22,583 bases of DNA, from assembly GCA_036897095.1 (NCBI GenBank), contig JAYMSP010002763.1, positions 1 to 22,583 on the forward strand, in the 5' to 3' direction. Under the pieces are notes generated by a model, which was not told where the DNA came from, made no database searches, and was given only the letters and a program-made list of their open reading frames with translations. Source of the DNA: Plantago elongata. Taxonomy: Eukaryota; Streptophyta; Magnoliopsida; Lamiales; Plantaginaceae. This document shows, piece by piece, positions 1 to 9,700 of the stretch; positions within the stretch are counted from its first letter, which is position 1; each line of letters begins with the position of its first letter. The translations under genes were made by a program, and so were the position numbers.

Positions 1-520
1 GCAATTGCTGGAAGTAGACAAGTAAGTGCAAATTAAAGTTTCTTTACATAGTCACGTTGAATAATCGTTATCAGAGTATGATGAAAATTTTCAAAATTCC
101 GATGCGTTCACTATCGTGTTATATCTTACGTTTTCTTACAGAAACTACTTGATATTATTATGTACTAACGAATATTGAGCACAATAAACGGATTTCATAA
201 TTAAAAAAGATAGAACTTAACTTGTCCAACAGATAGTATTTCTGTATTTTATTTTGAATACGAAGATTAATTTATAGACTAGAACTATTCGGAGTAAAAT
301 AGAATTGTAATGTGTGAACTCAATTTGTTAGAATATGTGTTGAATATGTGACGATTGTTTTGAGACGGGATATTAATCAATTTGGCGCGTTGGAAAGGGT
401 AATATCGTCTATACATGTGTTTCCCCAACTTGTACTAGACTACAGTCGGTTGAAACAGAAATGTCGTACTGCAAAACCCAATTGAGCGAAGAAGAGAGGG
501 GAAAAAGATAAACAAATCAT
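1..520 (+). promoter_or_regulatory. Upstream region of the GRDP gene
   Basis: This is AT-rich non-coding sequence with no supportable gene. It ends at the TATA box of the GRDP gene and should hold its proximal promoter. The one recognisable element is TTTGGCGC at 381-388, which fits the E2F consensus TTTSSCGC. The first 30 bases contain a donor-like CAAGTAAGTG, but no exon can be built from so little sequence. Confidence 0.5.
381..388 (+). promoter_or_regulatory. E2F-type site upstream of GRDP
   Basis: TTTGGCGC matches the plant E2F/DP consensus TTTSSCGC exactly. It lies about 140 bases upstream of the TATA box of the GRDP gene. Sites of this length also occur by chance, so function is an inference from position only. 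Confidence 0.3.
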
Positions 521-523
521 GAT

Positions 524-531
524 TATAAATA
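524..531 (+). promoter_or_regulatory. TATA box of the GRDP gene
   Basis: TATAAATA lies about 190 bases before the ATG at 721. Transcription would start near 555. The sequence after it is rich in short CA/TC motifs (TCACCATCATCGTC), as is common in plant 5' leaders. Confidence 0.6.
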
Positions 532-620
532 TGAACCCTCATTTCTCTATCCATTCCACGAAATTCCGCAATCACCATCATCGTCAACGCACGCAATCAA
601 TCAATTACTTCGATTTTCAG

Positions 621-704
621 GTGATCATTCATCACAATCCTATCTCAAATTGTTCGGTGAAAACAGTATAAAGTTTGCACACTGACAGTTGATTGTATTT
701 TCAG
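621..704 (+). other. Possible 5'-UTR intron of the GRDP gene
   Basis: TTTTCAG|GTGATC at 620/621 gives a usable donor. TTGTATTTTCAG|GCGAAAGG at 704/705 gives a strong pyrimidine-rich acceptor. Removing these 84 bases would leave a leader of roughly 80 bases before the ATG. The first junction also ends in TTTTCAG, so the same site could be an acceptor of a longer leader intron. No coding evidence is available here; RNA data would decide. Confidence 0.35.
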
Positions 705-720
705 GCGAAAGGTTTGAAAA

Positions 721-3700
721 ATGGAGATGCAACAGGAGAAGGAATGGAAAGCAGCACAGAGCACTGTTATAAGCGTCGACCTTGTTTCCGCTGCCAAAAC
801 GCAGCTGAAGTTTCTGGCCGCCGTTGACCGGAATCGATGGCTGTACGAAGGTCCTGGTTTAGATAGAGCTATTTACAGGTATTTTGAAATAGTGTTGTTG
901 TTAGCTTTACTAATTTCTGTTTGATTTTGTGTTCTATTCTATGTTCTATTCTATGTTCGATTCTAGCTTAGCTTGTAATAAATGTAAATTATGTAATGTA
1001 CTGTATATTAGTTATCGATGAATAGATCAGTGTATATCTTTGATTAGGCGTGTGATGCTATGTACTGCCTGAGATGATTAAAAGCTAGATTTCGGAATAT
1101 ATTTTGGATTCTTAGACATTTCGGTATTTGAATGGTTTTATTGTTAGCATTACTAAATTCTGTTTGATTTCGTGTTCTATTATGTGCTTAATTATGGCTA
1201 AGCTTGTACTAAATGTGAATTATATGAGTATACTGATGTATATATCAGTTTATTTCTTTGATATTGATTCATCTTTGATTAGGCGTGTGATGTAATTTAC
1301 TGCCTGAGATGTTTAAAAGCTCGATTTCGGAATATATTTTGAATTATTAGGCATTTGTGTATTTTCCAGAACTTTTCGTAATATTGTGAAAATAAAATGA
1401 AAATCTATGAGATACAGAGTGTTTATATAGTTTTGGATTTCAAGTTCATTTCATCTCATTGAGGTTAAAAACTGAGATGCTTGGGTATTTCTCGTTCCAA
1501 CTCCCGAGTCTGGGATTTAGAACTATGCTGCCCGATGAGAATAGCTAGTTGGTTCTATTATACTTTTGTTAAGTTTGAATTCATGTTCGTCTACTTTCAG
1601 GTATAATGCTTTCTGGCTTCCGTTGCTTGCAAACCATTCCAAATCTCCAGTTTGTGAAGGTCCATTGGTGGTGCCTCTAGACTCTGAATGGATTTGGCAT
1701 TGTCACAGGCTCAATCCAGTATGTGTACCATCCTTTTTGCTACTACCTGTTCAATTTTATTATTTCAAATGCCGACTTATCTCGTTTGTTTTCAGGTTAG
1801 ATACAAGTCCGATTGTGTGAAGTTCTATGGAAAAATTCTTGACAACCGCAATGTGGCCTCATCTTTGGCTGGAGTATCAAGTTTGTCGACTGAGATAGCT
1901 TGGAAAACATTATATCCTAAAGAGCCTTTTGAATTGGACATGGCTACTGCTCTTGTGGATACAACCTATGCAGAGAAGCATGTTGAGAAATCCACCAAGT
2001 ATGATTTGATCTCAGCCGTTCAGAGGCAAAGTCCATTCTTCTACCAGGTAATTACATTTTATCTCACCCGGCATGTAAGATCGTTTTTGTCAAATATTCT
2101 ACTCAGGGATCTAATGTATATTTTAAATGATATATTAATAATATAGGTTTCCAGGCTGCATATGAATGATGATCGCTATCTTGAAGGAGCTGTGGCTAGG
2201 TACAAAGGCTTTCTGCACATAATCAAGCGAAACGTGGAGAAGTCGATACAGAGCTTCTCTGTTCCAACTTACGACATTGACCTCATCTGGCACACTCATC
2301 AGTTGCATCCAGTATCTTACTGTAGTGACCTCATGCAAATAATGGGGAAGATACTAGAACATGATGACACTGATTCAGACAGAACCAAAGGTCAGAAACT
2401 GGACACTGGATTCTCTGGCACCACCAAGACATTTGAGGAGATGTACGGGGCTAGATACTGGAGGGCTGGAGCAATGTACCGGGGTAGTGCTCCTTCATCT
2501 GTCAGAAATACTCCTTACACTGGCATTTCTGCCAGGAAGTCGGTGACTTCTGACAAGTATGAGCAATTAACACTTCCCAAAGTGGAAGCTATAGAGGTAA
2601 TTCTTTGCAGTCTTGAGATTTTCAATTTGTATTGCATGTAGGTCAGCTCCTATAATCATATGGATCGAAGTAAATTGCTTTCAGCACAATTTTTTAATTT
2701 AGCTGGTCTCCAGTTCCTTGCTATCATAAATTCATGGATACTTAACTTTTCAGGTCATGTTGGAGTTTGTGAGTGTAAGGAACATACTCATGGAGCAGGA
2801 GGGCAGTCTCTTCGTGTCCTTCAGTAAGACACAGCCTGATGAGATCTTCAATGCAAAGAGAAGCCTCACTATTTTCTCTGAATCTGGGGAGAAACAAGTA
2901 GCTTCATTCCAATGCGAACCTACTGGGAATCTGATCTTTGAACTTATTTCATGGTCGAAAGAATCAAAGTCATCCAAAACAATAGGTACCGCTGCAGTAC
3001 CTTTTAAAGATTTGCTGTTCCCTGAGTCTGCTCTTATTGTGGAGAAATGGTTGGAGATGGTGCCAAGTACAAACAGCACTAGCTCAAATCCGATTGGCTT
3101 ACGGGTGGCCATTTCAGTTACTATACCCACCCCAGTGCCATATGAACTTCACATAATGCATTCTTCAGCATCTCCCAAAAATTCTTGCATGTTCACACTT
3201 CCAGTGAAGGTCCCATTTTCTAAAAGTTGGACTCATGTTGTTGATGAGAATGGAAATCTTGTCCTGCGCCTACAGATGAGGTAATTAAGGCAGCATATTG
3301 TATTTTAATTTTCACACTGTTGTGATTTTTGCATGCATTTATTATACTTCACCAGTTCATCTTGTCCAAATAATTCGGGACGGAATATTGTTTTTCATGT
3401 TAAAATGTAAATGCTTCATACACTATGTCTTTTCATTTAAGAATGTGCACGTGCAATTCTAATAACTTCATAAGTATGCACTTGTCCTCATCAAGCATCG
3501 TAAGTTGTGCACTTGAAACGTTCCATCATAAAAAGTTTCTATCTTCATTATATATTCAATCTGAAATCACCATGTGTCCTATTTTATTTGCTTGAAGATA
3601 TTGGATTAACAGTAGTCTTATGTGTCTCATTACGTTCCAGGGATTCCAAGAAATCTAAGGGAAAGAAAGAATATATTAAAAAAGAGGTGATTGGCATCAT

Positions 3701-5215
3701 TGGATCAGGAAACACACATACTCTTGCTGAATTTGCAGATTCACGGTGGTCAGTAGTAAACTCACCATGGTCTATTCAGCTTCCAAGTACGAACAACGAT
3801 GATGGCCACCTCCTGGAGTTGACTGGACCCAAGACAGTAAGTGTTCCCTTTTACAGAATCAAGCCTCTAAGTGAATGTGGTGATTAACTGCATTATATGT
3901 TTTACTTAAATTTTGCTTTTCCATATGAAAACACTAAGAAGCTATTTGTAGTCTATTTTAGAATGACCATGACTTATGTATCTGCACTTCATACAGGTGA
4001 GACTTTTTGCTGGTGGGAGGATGGATTACGAGAAAAGGCACTGTGAAAAACATAAACATGAAAACAAACTTGTAAGTCACCTAGTCACAGCAGTAGAATT
4101 TTCTGCAGAATGCCCTTATGGAACAGCAGTGGCCTTACTTAACTTGGAATCAGGCACTGTCAAGGTAATCCATTATTCCAAAAAGTACTTTTATTTATCT
4201 CTTGTAATACATCTAACCCTGCAGGGTTGCTTCACTATGATGTTCATCTGAAATTCAGGTCAAGGACGACTGGTTTGTCTTTCCCGGTTGCTTGCTCACC
4301 TTTATACTTGGTGATATGTTGGAAAAAGGATACAATAGCCTGATTTTAAGCAGCGATATTTCAGAAAAGGGTTTGTTGAGTGGAAAGGTTGCAGTAACGG
4401 ACCTGGCCGTTGTGCAGAAGGAAGTGACTCCCGATGACGTAGCTGTTAAGGCTAATGCTATAGTGCCAGTGCCAACAAAAGGTGGAGGTTGTGGTGGAGG
4501 ATGTGGAAGCGGGTGCGGAAATGTTACGAGAGCCATGGAGTCTGGTGGATGTGGTGGCAGCGGTGGTTGTGGTGGTGGTGGTTGCGGGAATGGAAACATT
4601 GTGAAGTCTGTTGGTTGTGGTAGTGGTTGCGGCGGGGGATGTGGTGGCAGTGGCGGCTGTGGTGGTGGTTGTGGTAATGGGAATGCTGTGAAATCTAGTG
4701 GTTGTGGTGGCAGTGGCGGTTGTGGTAGTAATTGTGGCAATGGGAATGATGTGAAAGTTAGTGGTTGTGGTGGCAGTGGCAGCTGTGGTGGTGGTTGTAG
4801 TAATGGGAATGATGTGAAGTCTGGCGGTTGTGGAAGTGGTTGTGGCGGAGGGTGTGGAGGAGATGGTGCTTGTGGTAATGGGAAAGCATTGGAACCTAGT
4901 GGATGTGGCGGAGGTTGTGGTGGCAGTGGTGGTGGTTGCAGTAATGGGAATGTTGTGAAGTCTGGTGGTTGTGGAAGTGGATGTGGCGGAGGGTGTGGCG
5001 GGGGTGGTGGTTGTGGTAATGGGAAAGCATTGGAGTCTAGTGGTTGTGGTAGCGGGTGTGGTGGAGGATGTGGAGGTGGTGGTTGTGGTAATGGAAAGGC
5101 ATTGAAATCGAGTGGTTGTGGTGGAGGGTGTGGAGGAGGTGGTGGTTGCGGCAATGGGAAGGCAGTGAAATCGAGCGGTTGTGGTGGCGGGTGTGGTGGT
5201 GGTTGTGGCAATTAA
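721..5215 (+). CDS. GRDP: Glycine-rich domain-containing protein (GRDP/DUF1399 family)
   Basis: Eight coding exons join in phase: 721-878, 1601-1718, 1796-2047, 2147-2596, 2754-3280, 3641-3836, 3997-4164 and 4259-5215. All introns are GT-AG. The product is about 941 residues. The start is the first ATG after a TATA box, in the context AAAATGGAG. Residues 1-330 carry the plant DUF1399 signature, with two WHxH elements: WIWHCHRLNP (about 83-92) and DLIWHTHQLHP (about 221-231). Residues 330-700 are a beta-rich region of unknown fold. From about residue 699 the protein is almost pure Gly/Cys repeats to the end. Arabidopsis GRDP1 and GRDP2 share this order but are about 120-150 residues shorter, mainly in the tail (from memory). 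Those proteins have been linked to ABA/stress responses and auxin-related growth; their biochemical activity is unclear. No signal peptide is seen, so the protein is probably intracellular. Intron 1 contains a tandem duplication. Confidence 0.93.
898..1370 (+). repeat. Direct tandem duplication inside GRDP intron 1
   Basis: Copy 1 spans about 898-1140 and copy 2 about 1141-1370; they abut. Both start TTGTTAGC(T/A)TTACTAA. They share GATTAGGCGTGTGATG, TACTGCCTGAGATG, TTAAAAGCT and GATTTCGGAATATATTTTG in the same order. They have diverged by substitutions and small indels, so the event is not recent. The duplication accounts for most of the 722-base intron. Confidence 0.85.
4483..5212 (+). repeat. 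Coding Gly/Cys module array in the GRDP tail
   Basis: The last 243 or so residues hold about 38 cysteines. They are arranged in modules that alternate a Gly/Cys block (GCGGGCGG type) with a short linker of the form NG(N/K)x(V/L)(K/E)xxGC. I count nine such linkers, in two types: GN-xVK and GKAL/GKAV. The GKAL type lies mostly towards the end of the array. The nucleotide repeats around TGTGGTGG are imperfect but plainly related, which indicates growth by tandem duplication. Confidence 0.9.
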
Positions 5216-5542
5216 CAAGCTAATGGTGCTGGAACATAGATCCTAATTGCATCGTGTATGACTTCACTTCACTGGATTCCACCTTCCAGTACATCGAAGT
5301 ACCTAGACTGTTGTGTCTTGTGTGTATGAATCTGGTTTATCCCTTCTCGTGTCTGCTTGCCCCCATGGACTTGTACTCAGGTTGTGACTGAGAGATATGA
5401 AAGACGGACTCGATGTTCTATCTTTTCGATTTCATATTTAGGTTTAGAAGGTTTTCTGTGTGTCCTCCATGAGATATCTGTCATCTTGTATATAACATCT
5501 GAAAATGTTATTATCTTCTTCTCCCAGTGGTATTTGTGAAAG

Positions 5543-5548
5543 AATAAA
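5543..5548 (+). terminator. Poly(A) signal 1 of the GRDP gene
   Basis: AATAAA lies about 330 bases after the GRDP stop codon, a normal distance for a plant 3' UTR. It sits in the first copy of the duplicated module. Confidence 0.55.
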
Positions 5549-5624
5549 ACTAGATGAAATCAAAACAAGAGTTTTTCATGCAACAGTTGTACTGCCTCTT
5601 CTTCTCCCAGTGGTATTTGTGAAG

Positions 5625-5630
5625 AATAAA
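5625..5630 (+). terminator. Poly(A) signal 2 of the GRDP gene
   Basis: This AATAAA sits in the same sequence context as the signal 82 bases upstream, in the second copy of the module. It could serve as an alternative cleavage site. Confidence 0.5.
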
Positions 5631-5791
5631 ACTAGATGAAATCAAACTGTCTTTTTAGCTCGAGAAATTGTACTGCCTTTCATGTCTAGTGTAAAGTTTA
5701 ATTTGCAAATGCAAATCTTATCTATCGTATATCCCAGTGGCGGAGTAATTTCTTAACTACATGCAACACGATTATAACATATTAACATGTT

Positions 5792-5975
5792 ATACATGCA
5801 AGAAGATTCATTTCGATTTTTGGCAAGATACACGTTGAACTGGATTGCAACTTTATAAGAAAGAAGATACAAACTAAGTTTATCAAGCTTTTTTACATCC
5901 CGACCGAGCACATGACCGTTAACATTATGACATAGCTCCAAATTACATCTGGTTGATACCCATGCTCCATCTTGA
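5792..5975 (+). pseudogene. Decayed 3' end of Ty1/copia pol (end of RNase H)
   Basis: In one forward frame from about 5792 the translation gives KIHVELDCNFIRKK. This resembles the KHIEVDCHFIREK block at the end of copia RNase H. It is followed by a PTEHMT segment resembling the ALP-PEH(F/L) block. After a frameshift, KLHLVDTHAPS-stop (ending at 5975) matches the SKLGVDTHAPS-stop end typical of plant copia polyproteins. Stops and a frame change show it is dead. Nothing recognisable of integrase or reverse transcriptase precedes it. Confidence 0.7.
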
Positions 5976-6301
5976 GGGGTATTAGAGATATAAATCAGAA
6001 CAAAAGAAGAAGCATAGAAGGCCTCAAAGTGAAGAACAAGTCGATGAAGAACAAATCGTGTTTCTAACAATTACGTTTTATGTAAAAGAATAAAGCGACT
6101 TATATGATGTGCATTAAGGCTTGTACGTTCGAATTAGTTAGGATTGAGCTTTATTTAAACAGCTCTTTCCTCTCTTTTTAACTTTTTATTCTTTCATTCT
6201 CCAATTCTCTTGATCAATTACAAAAAATTTAACTTGTAATTTATTCAGTTTATCAATACAAATTCAATACTTACAAATGTAACTTTGCTGAGTACTGAAC
6301 A
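5974..6301 (+). mobile_element. Polypurine tract and probable copia 3' LTR remnant
   Basis: The stop codon of the pol remnant runs into TTGAGGGG, a shortened form of the TTGAGGGGGAGTGTTAGA junction seen at the 3' LTR of many plant copia elements. The LTR would start near 5980 (TATTAGAGATATAAATC). It contains a TATA-like TATTTAAACAGCTC near 6152 and a CT-rich, then TATCAATACAAATTCAATAC, R/U5-like end. The 3' limit (…GAACA, about 6301) is a guess, and no matching 5' LTR is in the window. Confidence 0.5.
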
Positions 6302-8044
6302 TGGCGAGGAATTTACCCAGACACCCAATCCGGATTCTGAAATTGTATTAGTACTATATAAACTACATCCAGAGATGTACCCACTCTAAGGTAAGCGTGG
6401 AATTTTACTAACAATGCACTATGCATGACTTTCTTGAGAAAGTATGTGGTTTGAAATTTGAATACACACATTATATAGAGTGGGGAAATAGACAAATATA
6501 GTTAGCATTTCCTATTTTTACTTTAGCTTTTTTATAAATGAAATGGAAAACTTAAATTATAAAAAAACTTAATTAAGAATTTATTTTATTTCATATAGAG
6601 TTCGGACTTATTTCTTGGTGTGGAGTTATTATATATATTTATAGGACTCTGAAGAAAATGGATTATAAATAGTTGGTAGTTTTGGACCATAAGAGAGTTC
6701 AAATAGAAGTATTGGTTTCTCTTTATCTTTGGTATAATTTGGAAAATGGATTTATTATATCTCCAGATTCTCCAATCAACCATTTTTGGATTCTTATTTC
6801 TGACTTATATAAAGTTTTAATTAGGTGAGTTTATCGAACATTTTAGGTATAATGGATGTGGTCTTCCTCTTTATCTTTTCTTTTCTTTTAAACCTTTTGG
6901 TCTCTCCCTGTGAGGTTATGTTCTCACATAAGTAAAATGTGATAACATAACTTTACAAGAATTGAACAAAAAATAATTAGTATGATCATGTTTACTATAA
7001 AATTTTCAATTAACTTTTAAGCTTCGTGAATATTTTTTATAAAAAATTTGTTATGTAAACGTGCAGTCTGTTAAACAAGCTAGTTGATTTGAGAAGCTAA
7101 TTAAATTAACTTATTAGAAAAAATTTACTGTATCAATTAATTTTATAACTATCGGCTAACTTTCTAACAAAACTTGCTAAAAACAGCCAATTTAAAAGAG
7201 TTGAGTTCCATATAGCTCTAAGTTAACGTTAAAACGTACACCATGGAATAAAATCAAAGTAATTTAAAAAATTCCACATAAATCGATACAAAACACAACC
7301 CATTAGAAAGATCGTAGTTTATTTCGTCATAATTAATTCATGTGGAAATTTCCACCCCACTATATTATATGAATTGTAGATACGTGACACACAAAAAAAG
7401 AGTTAGTTTGGAATTTTGATCAAATCTAGCGAACTACTTCTACCCTGTTACTATTTTAACTTCTTTTTGGGTCAAGCCTAATTAGTTTATTCAGATATAA
7501 GTATTATATATTTGCAAACATTTTCACGGTGAAATTTCACATCTCCTGTGATATTATGAGTACGGTTTGGGTAGTACTAGCTAGTATGTATATGATGAGA
7601 ACTAAATTAAAAGTCCCTCAAAAACCTTGTATCAGTTCAATTTCCATACCACCCGAAAAAATTAGTGTTGTTATCCCATTTAATTACAGAAGAAAAGAAA
7701 GTTAACAACAATATAATACTCCAAATTATAATGATGACAACAACCTAGTCAAAAGATAATCTTAAACTTTACAACAATCACAAAAACTATCAACAGATGA
7801 ACATTATTAATCCAGACAAACAACAAAATAAAATCTTAGCAATTAACACTAATCACCTAAACTTACTTATATAAGTCATAGTAAATTAACATAATTAAAC
7901 AAAATCTTACACACCAACCAAAAAATATCGGAAAAAGGAGAAGGATACGCAAATTAAGGATAGTAAAACTATTTACCAGATTACGATATGTCAACTTTAT
8001 ATGTAGACCCTCACATTAACCTTTAATTCCCAAATTTACCACAG
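6302..8044. other. AT-rich intergenic stretch
   Basis: I see no gene here. Short frames are interrupted by stops and have no protein-like composition. The only structured element I noticed is the hairpin at 6915-6951. The part next to 8045 should contain the 3' UTR of the PB1 gene on the minus strand, but no canonical AATAAA is present there. Confidence 0.5.
6915..6951. repeat. Short near-perfect inverted repeat
   Basis: The left arm 6915-6929 (GTTATGTTCTCACAT) pairs with the right arm 6937-6951 (ATGTGATAACATAAC) at 14 of 15 positions around a 7-base loop. It is an isolated palindromic hairpin in AT-rich DNA with no gene attached. Confidence 0.75.
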
Positions 8045-8761
8045 TCAAAAAATCTTCTGCTGCTGATTCACTTGATCATTACTCACCATCATATTCACCG
8101 GCACGAAATTGTACACCGGTTGCACCCCATAACCCGTATGGTAAGCTCCATTCTCCATAACCGGTATCCGGTAAACTGGAACACCCGAATTACCGATCAT
8201 ACCCTTCTCCGCCTCAACCATTCCAGGTATCTGCAACAAGTCCAACGGCGGTGGTTTATTAGACCCTGTTGGTTTCACCAATGATATCACCCCCTCACCG
8301 TAACACTGGTCGAGTGGTCCCACACTCGGCTGGTACTCCTTATCGAACCCGAACAAGTAGTCCGGGTTTCCTGAACCCGGCTCTTTCCTCGGTGCCGAAA
8401 TTTCGAAAACAAACATCCGGAGCCTCGCCGGCTTGTCGGATACCTTCTGCATGCGATCATACTCCACCATCATATGTTCGACGTCGTCGTCATCGATCAA
8501 GGTTACGAGCGCGTCGAGATCCTCGCCGGGGAGCTGGTACTTGATCGAGATCTCGGGAGTGTTATCGGTGCGATTGGTGAGGGAGTTGAGCTTGGAGAGG
8601 AGCTCCGGGAAGGTGACGCGGCGGTCGACGGCGAGTATTTTGGTGTCGCCGCCGAGGTAGGAGAGGGAGTGATCGGTGGGACGAGGGTGGATTTTGCCGC
8701 CGTAGCTGCAGAGGAGCTTCACTTTGGTGGTGGTGGAGAGTGTGGAGTTTTGCTTCTCCAT
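8045..8761 (-). CDS. PB1-domain protein, intronless
   Basis: This single exon encodes 238 residues. The start at 8761 (MEKQNSTLS) is the first in-frame ATG. The frame is open back to 8851 but begins there with GTG, inside the TATA box, so the longer version is not real. Residues 13-122 form a PB1 domain. KVKLLCSYGGKI opens it with the conserved basic residues. An OPCA-like acidic segment follows, with Y75, LPGEDLDALV and the DDDDVEHMM run (about 90-98). The rest is low-complexity, Pro/Gly/Val-rich and probably disordered. PB1 domains mediate head-to-tail protein binding. Plants have a group of such short PB1-only proteins without a kinase or ARF part, mostly uncharacterised. Having both basic and acidic faces would allow self-association (inference). 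The N-terminal half is clearly richer in GC than its surroundings. Confidence 0.9.
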   Translation of the reverse strand: MEKQNSTLSTTTKVKLLCSYGGKIHPRPTDHSLSYLGGDTKILAVDRRVTFPELLSKLNSLTNRTDNTPEISIKYQLPGEDLDALVTLIDDDDVEHMMVEYDRMQKVSDKPARLRMFVFEISAPRKEPGSGNPDYLFGFDKEYQPSVGPLDQCYGEGVISLVKPTGSNKPPPLDLLQIPGMVEAEKGMIGNSGVPVYRIPVMENGAYHTGYGVQPVYNFVPVNMMVSNDQVNQQQKIF

Positions 8762-8850
8762 GAATGTGATTGAGATTTTTGGTGGTGTGAAGAAGAAAGG
8801 TTTTTGGTTTGTTTGTTGGATTGGGGTGTATCGAGGTGGGTGGATATTCA

Positions 8851-8859
8851 CTTATATAG
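8851..8859 (-). promoter_or_regulatory. TATA box of the PB1 gene
   Basis: On the minus strand this reads CTATATAAG. It lies about 90 bases upstream of the ATG at 8761, giving a predicted transcription start near 8825 and a leader of about 60 bases. Its position rules out translation starting upstream of 8761. Confidence 0.65.
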
Positions 8860-8861
8860 AG

Positions 8862-9300
8862 AATCTTTTTCGACCATTTTTCGTAATTATGTTCGAGTCC
8901 CTAGATTCTTTAAAACTACTATTCACTCCGCCCGCAGGACCAAGTATTTCTTTTCATTCTGCACACCGAGTTGAAGGGTAAATTAACCTTTTATAAAGTC
9001 AATATAATTTTAGTTTTAACTAGAATTAATTCTCAATGGTATAGTGAAATTTTGAATTGTAATATAATGAAAATTTTAGAGTATAAGTGGTACAATTCAA
9101 TTTTATTATTTGTTAAAGTTTATTGATTATAAAAGAGTAAACATGACATTTGCATGGGACGAAAAAGAATAATAAAGTTGGATTTTGAAGCTTATTTAGT
9201 TGGAAGTTGATAAATATAATTTTTAAATAAGATTGTTACGTGAACATCTAATTGATAGTTAATGAGTTATTGATATGATAAGATTATTCAAGAGAAAAAA
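8862..9300. other. PB1 gene upstream region and AT-rich spacer
   Basis: This stretch contains the distal promoter of the PB1 gene (minus strand). I see no coding region, clear regulatory motif or repeat in it. Confidence 0.4.
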
Positions 9301-9304
9301 AATA

Positions 9305-9390
9305 CTAAGCTACTAGTTGATTTAAAGACGTTTCACCTCCAACAAATAGATCGGGGTTCGAGTCACTTTTTAGCCGTTTTAAAAAAAAAT
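9305..9390 (+). mobile_element. tRNA-derived SINE-like fragment
   Basis: CTACTAGTTGATTTAAAGACG near 9311 resembles a decayed tRNA A-box region (xTAGTTGGTTAAGACG type). It is followed by CACCTCCAAC, and then by GGGGTTCGAGTC with the B-box GGTTCGAGTC at 9355-9364, at normal tRNA-like spacing. An A-rich run follows at 9380-9389. No cloverleaf can be closed, so it is not a functional tRNA. Target-site repeats were not found. Confidence 0.45.
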
Positions 9391-9700
9391 AGTTGATTTT
9401 GCTTTTACCTACTAAGTTTAAAAATACCGCTAATTAATTTACTAATACTTTTATAAAATCAATTTAGATTATGAACTGCCATTTAAGTTATGCCTTCATT
9501 GAACCCTTATGTCATATGATTTGAATGAAATAAACTAACCAATAAACATTTTAAATAGAAAAAAATTAGGGAATGTTATCAAAAATGTTAAACAAGGGAG
9601 GGAGAGAGTGTTGTTATCTAGTTTTATTTACGAGTAGTTTTCTTTCCTTTTTTACTGAAGTCAATCATGGTCGATTTAGTAGCTTGATATAGGAACGGAA
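9391..9700. other. AT-rich spacer
   Basis: No gene or defined element is seen. A short purine-rich run (GGGAGGGAGAGAG, about 9597-9609) is the only compositional feature. Confidence 0.35.

Larger units (their letters stand above)
5515..5678 (+). repeat. Tandemly duplicated 3'-end module with two poly(A) signals
   Basis: Copy 1 (5515-5597) and copy 2 (5598-5678) abut. Their first 50 or so bases are nearly identical, from CTTCTTCTCCCAGTGG to TAGATGAAATCAAA, differing by one base deletion. Their middles have diverged, and both end in TTGTACTGCCT. Each carries one AATAAA. Confidence 0.9.

Noticed and set aside
1-30. Possible end of an upstream exon (donor-like CAAGTAAGTG)
   Set aside because: Too little sequence is present to show a reading frame, and the GRDP promoter follows.
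4255-5218. Long minus-strand frames encoding Pro-rich and Thr-rich proteins
   Set aside because: They are antisense to the Gly/Cys array of the GRDP gene. The GGT/TGT repeat leaves the opposite frames open by composition; there is no promoter, and both frames are simple reverse reads of the repeats.
5753-6070. 105-codon minus-strand frame
   Set aside because: It is antisense to the copia remnant, which reads sensibly on the forward strand. The minus-strand product resembles nothing.
8762-8851. Upstream extension of the PB1 protein by 30 residues
   Set aside because: The extension begins with GTG, not ATG, and overlaps the TATA box, so it is not part of the mRNA coding region.
8072-8981. Several forward frames opposite the PB1 gene
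   Set aside because: They are shadows of the GC-rich PB1 coding exon, with Arg/Ser-rich composition and no domain.
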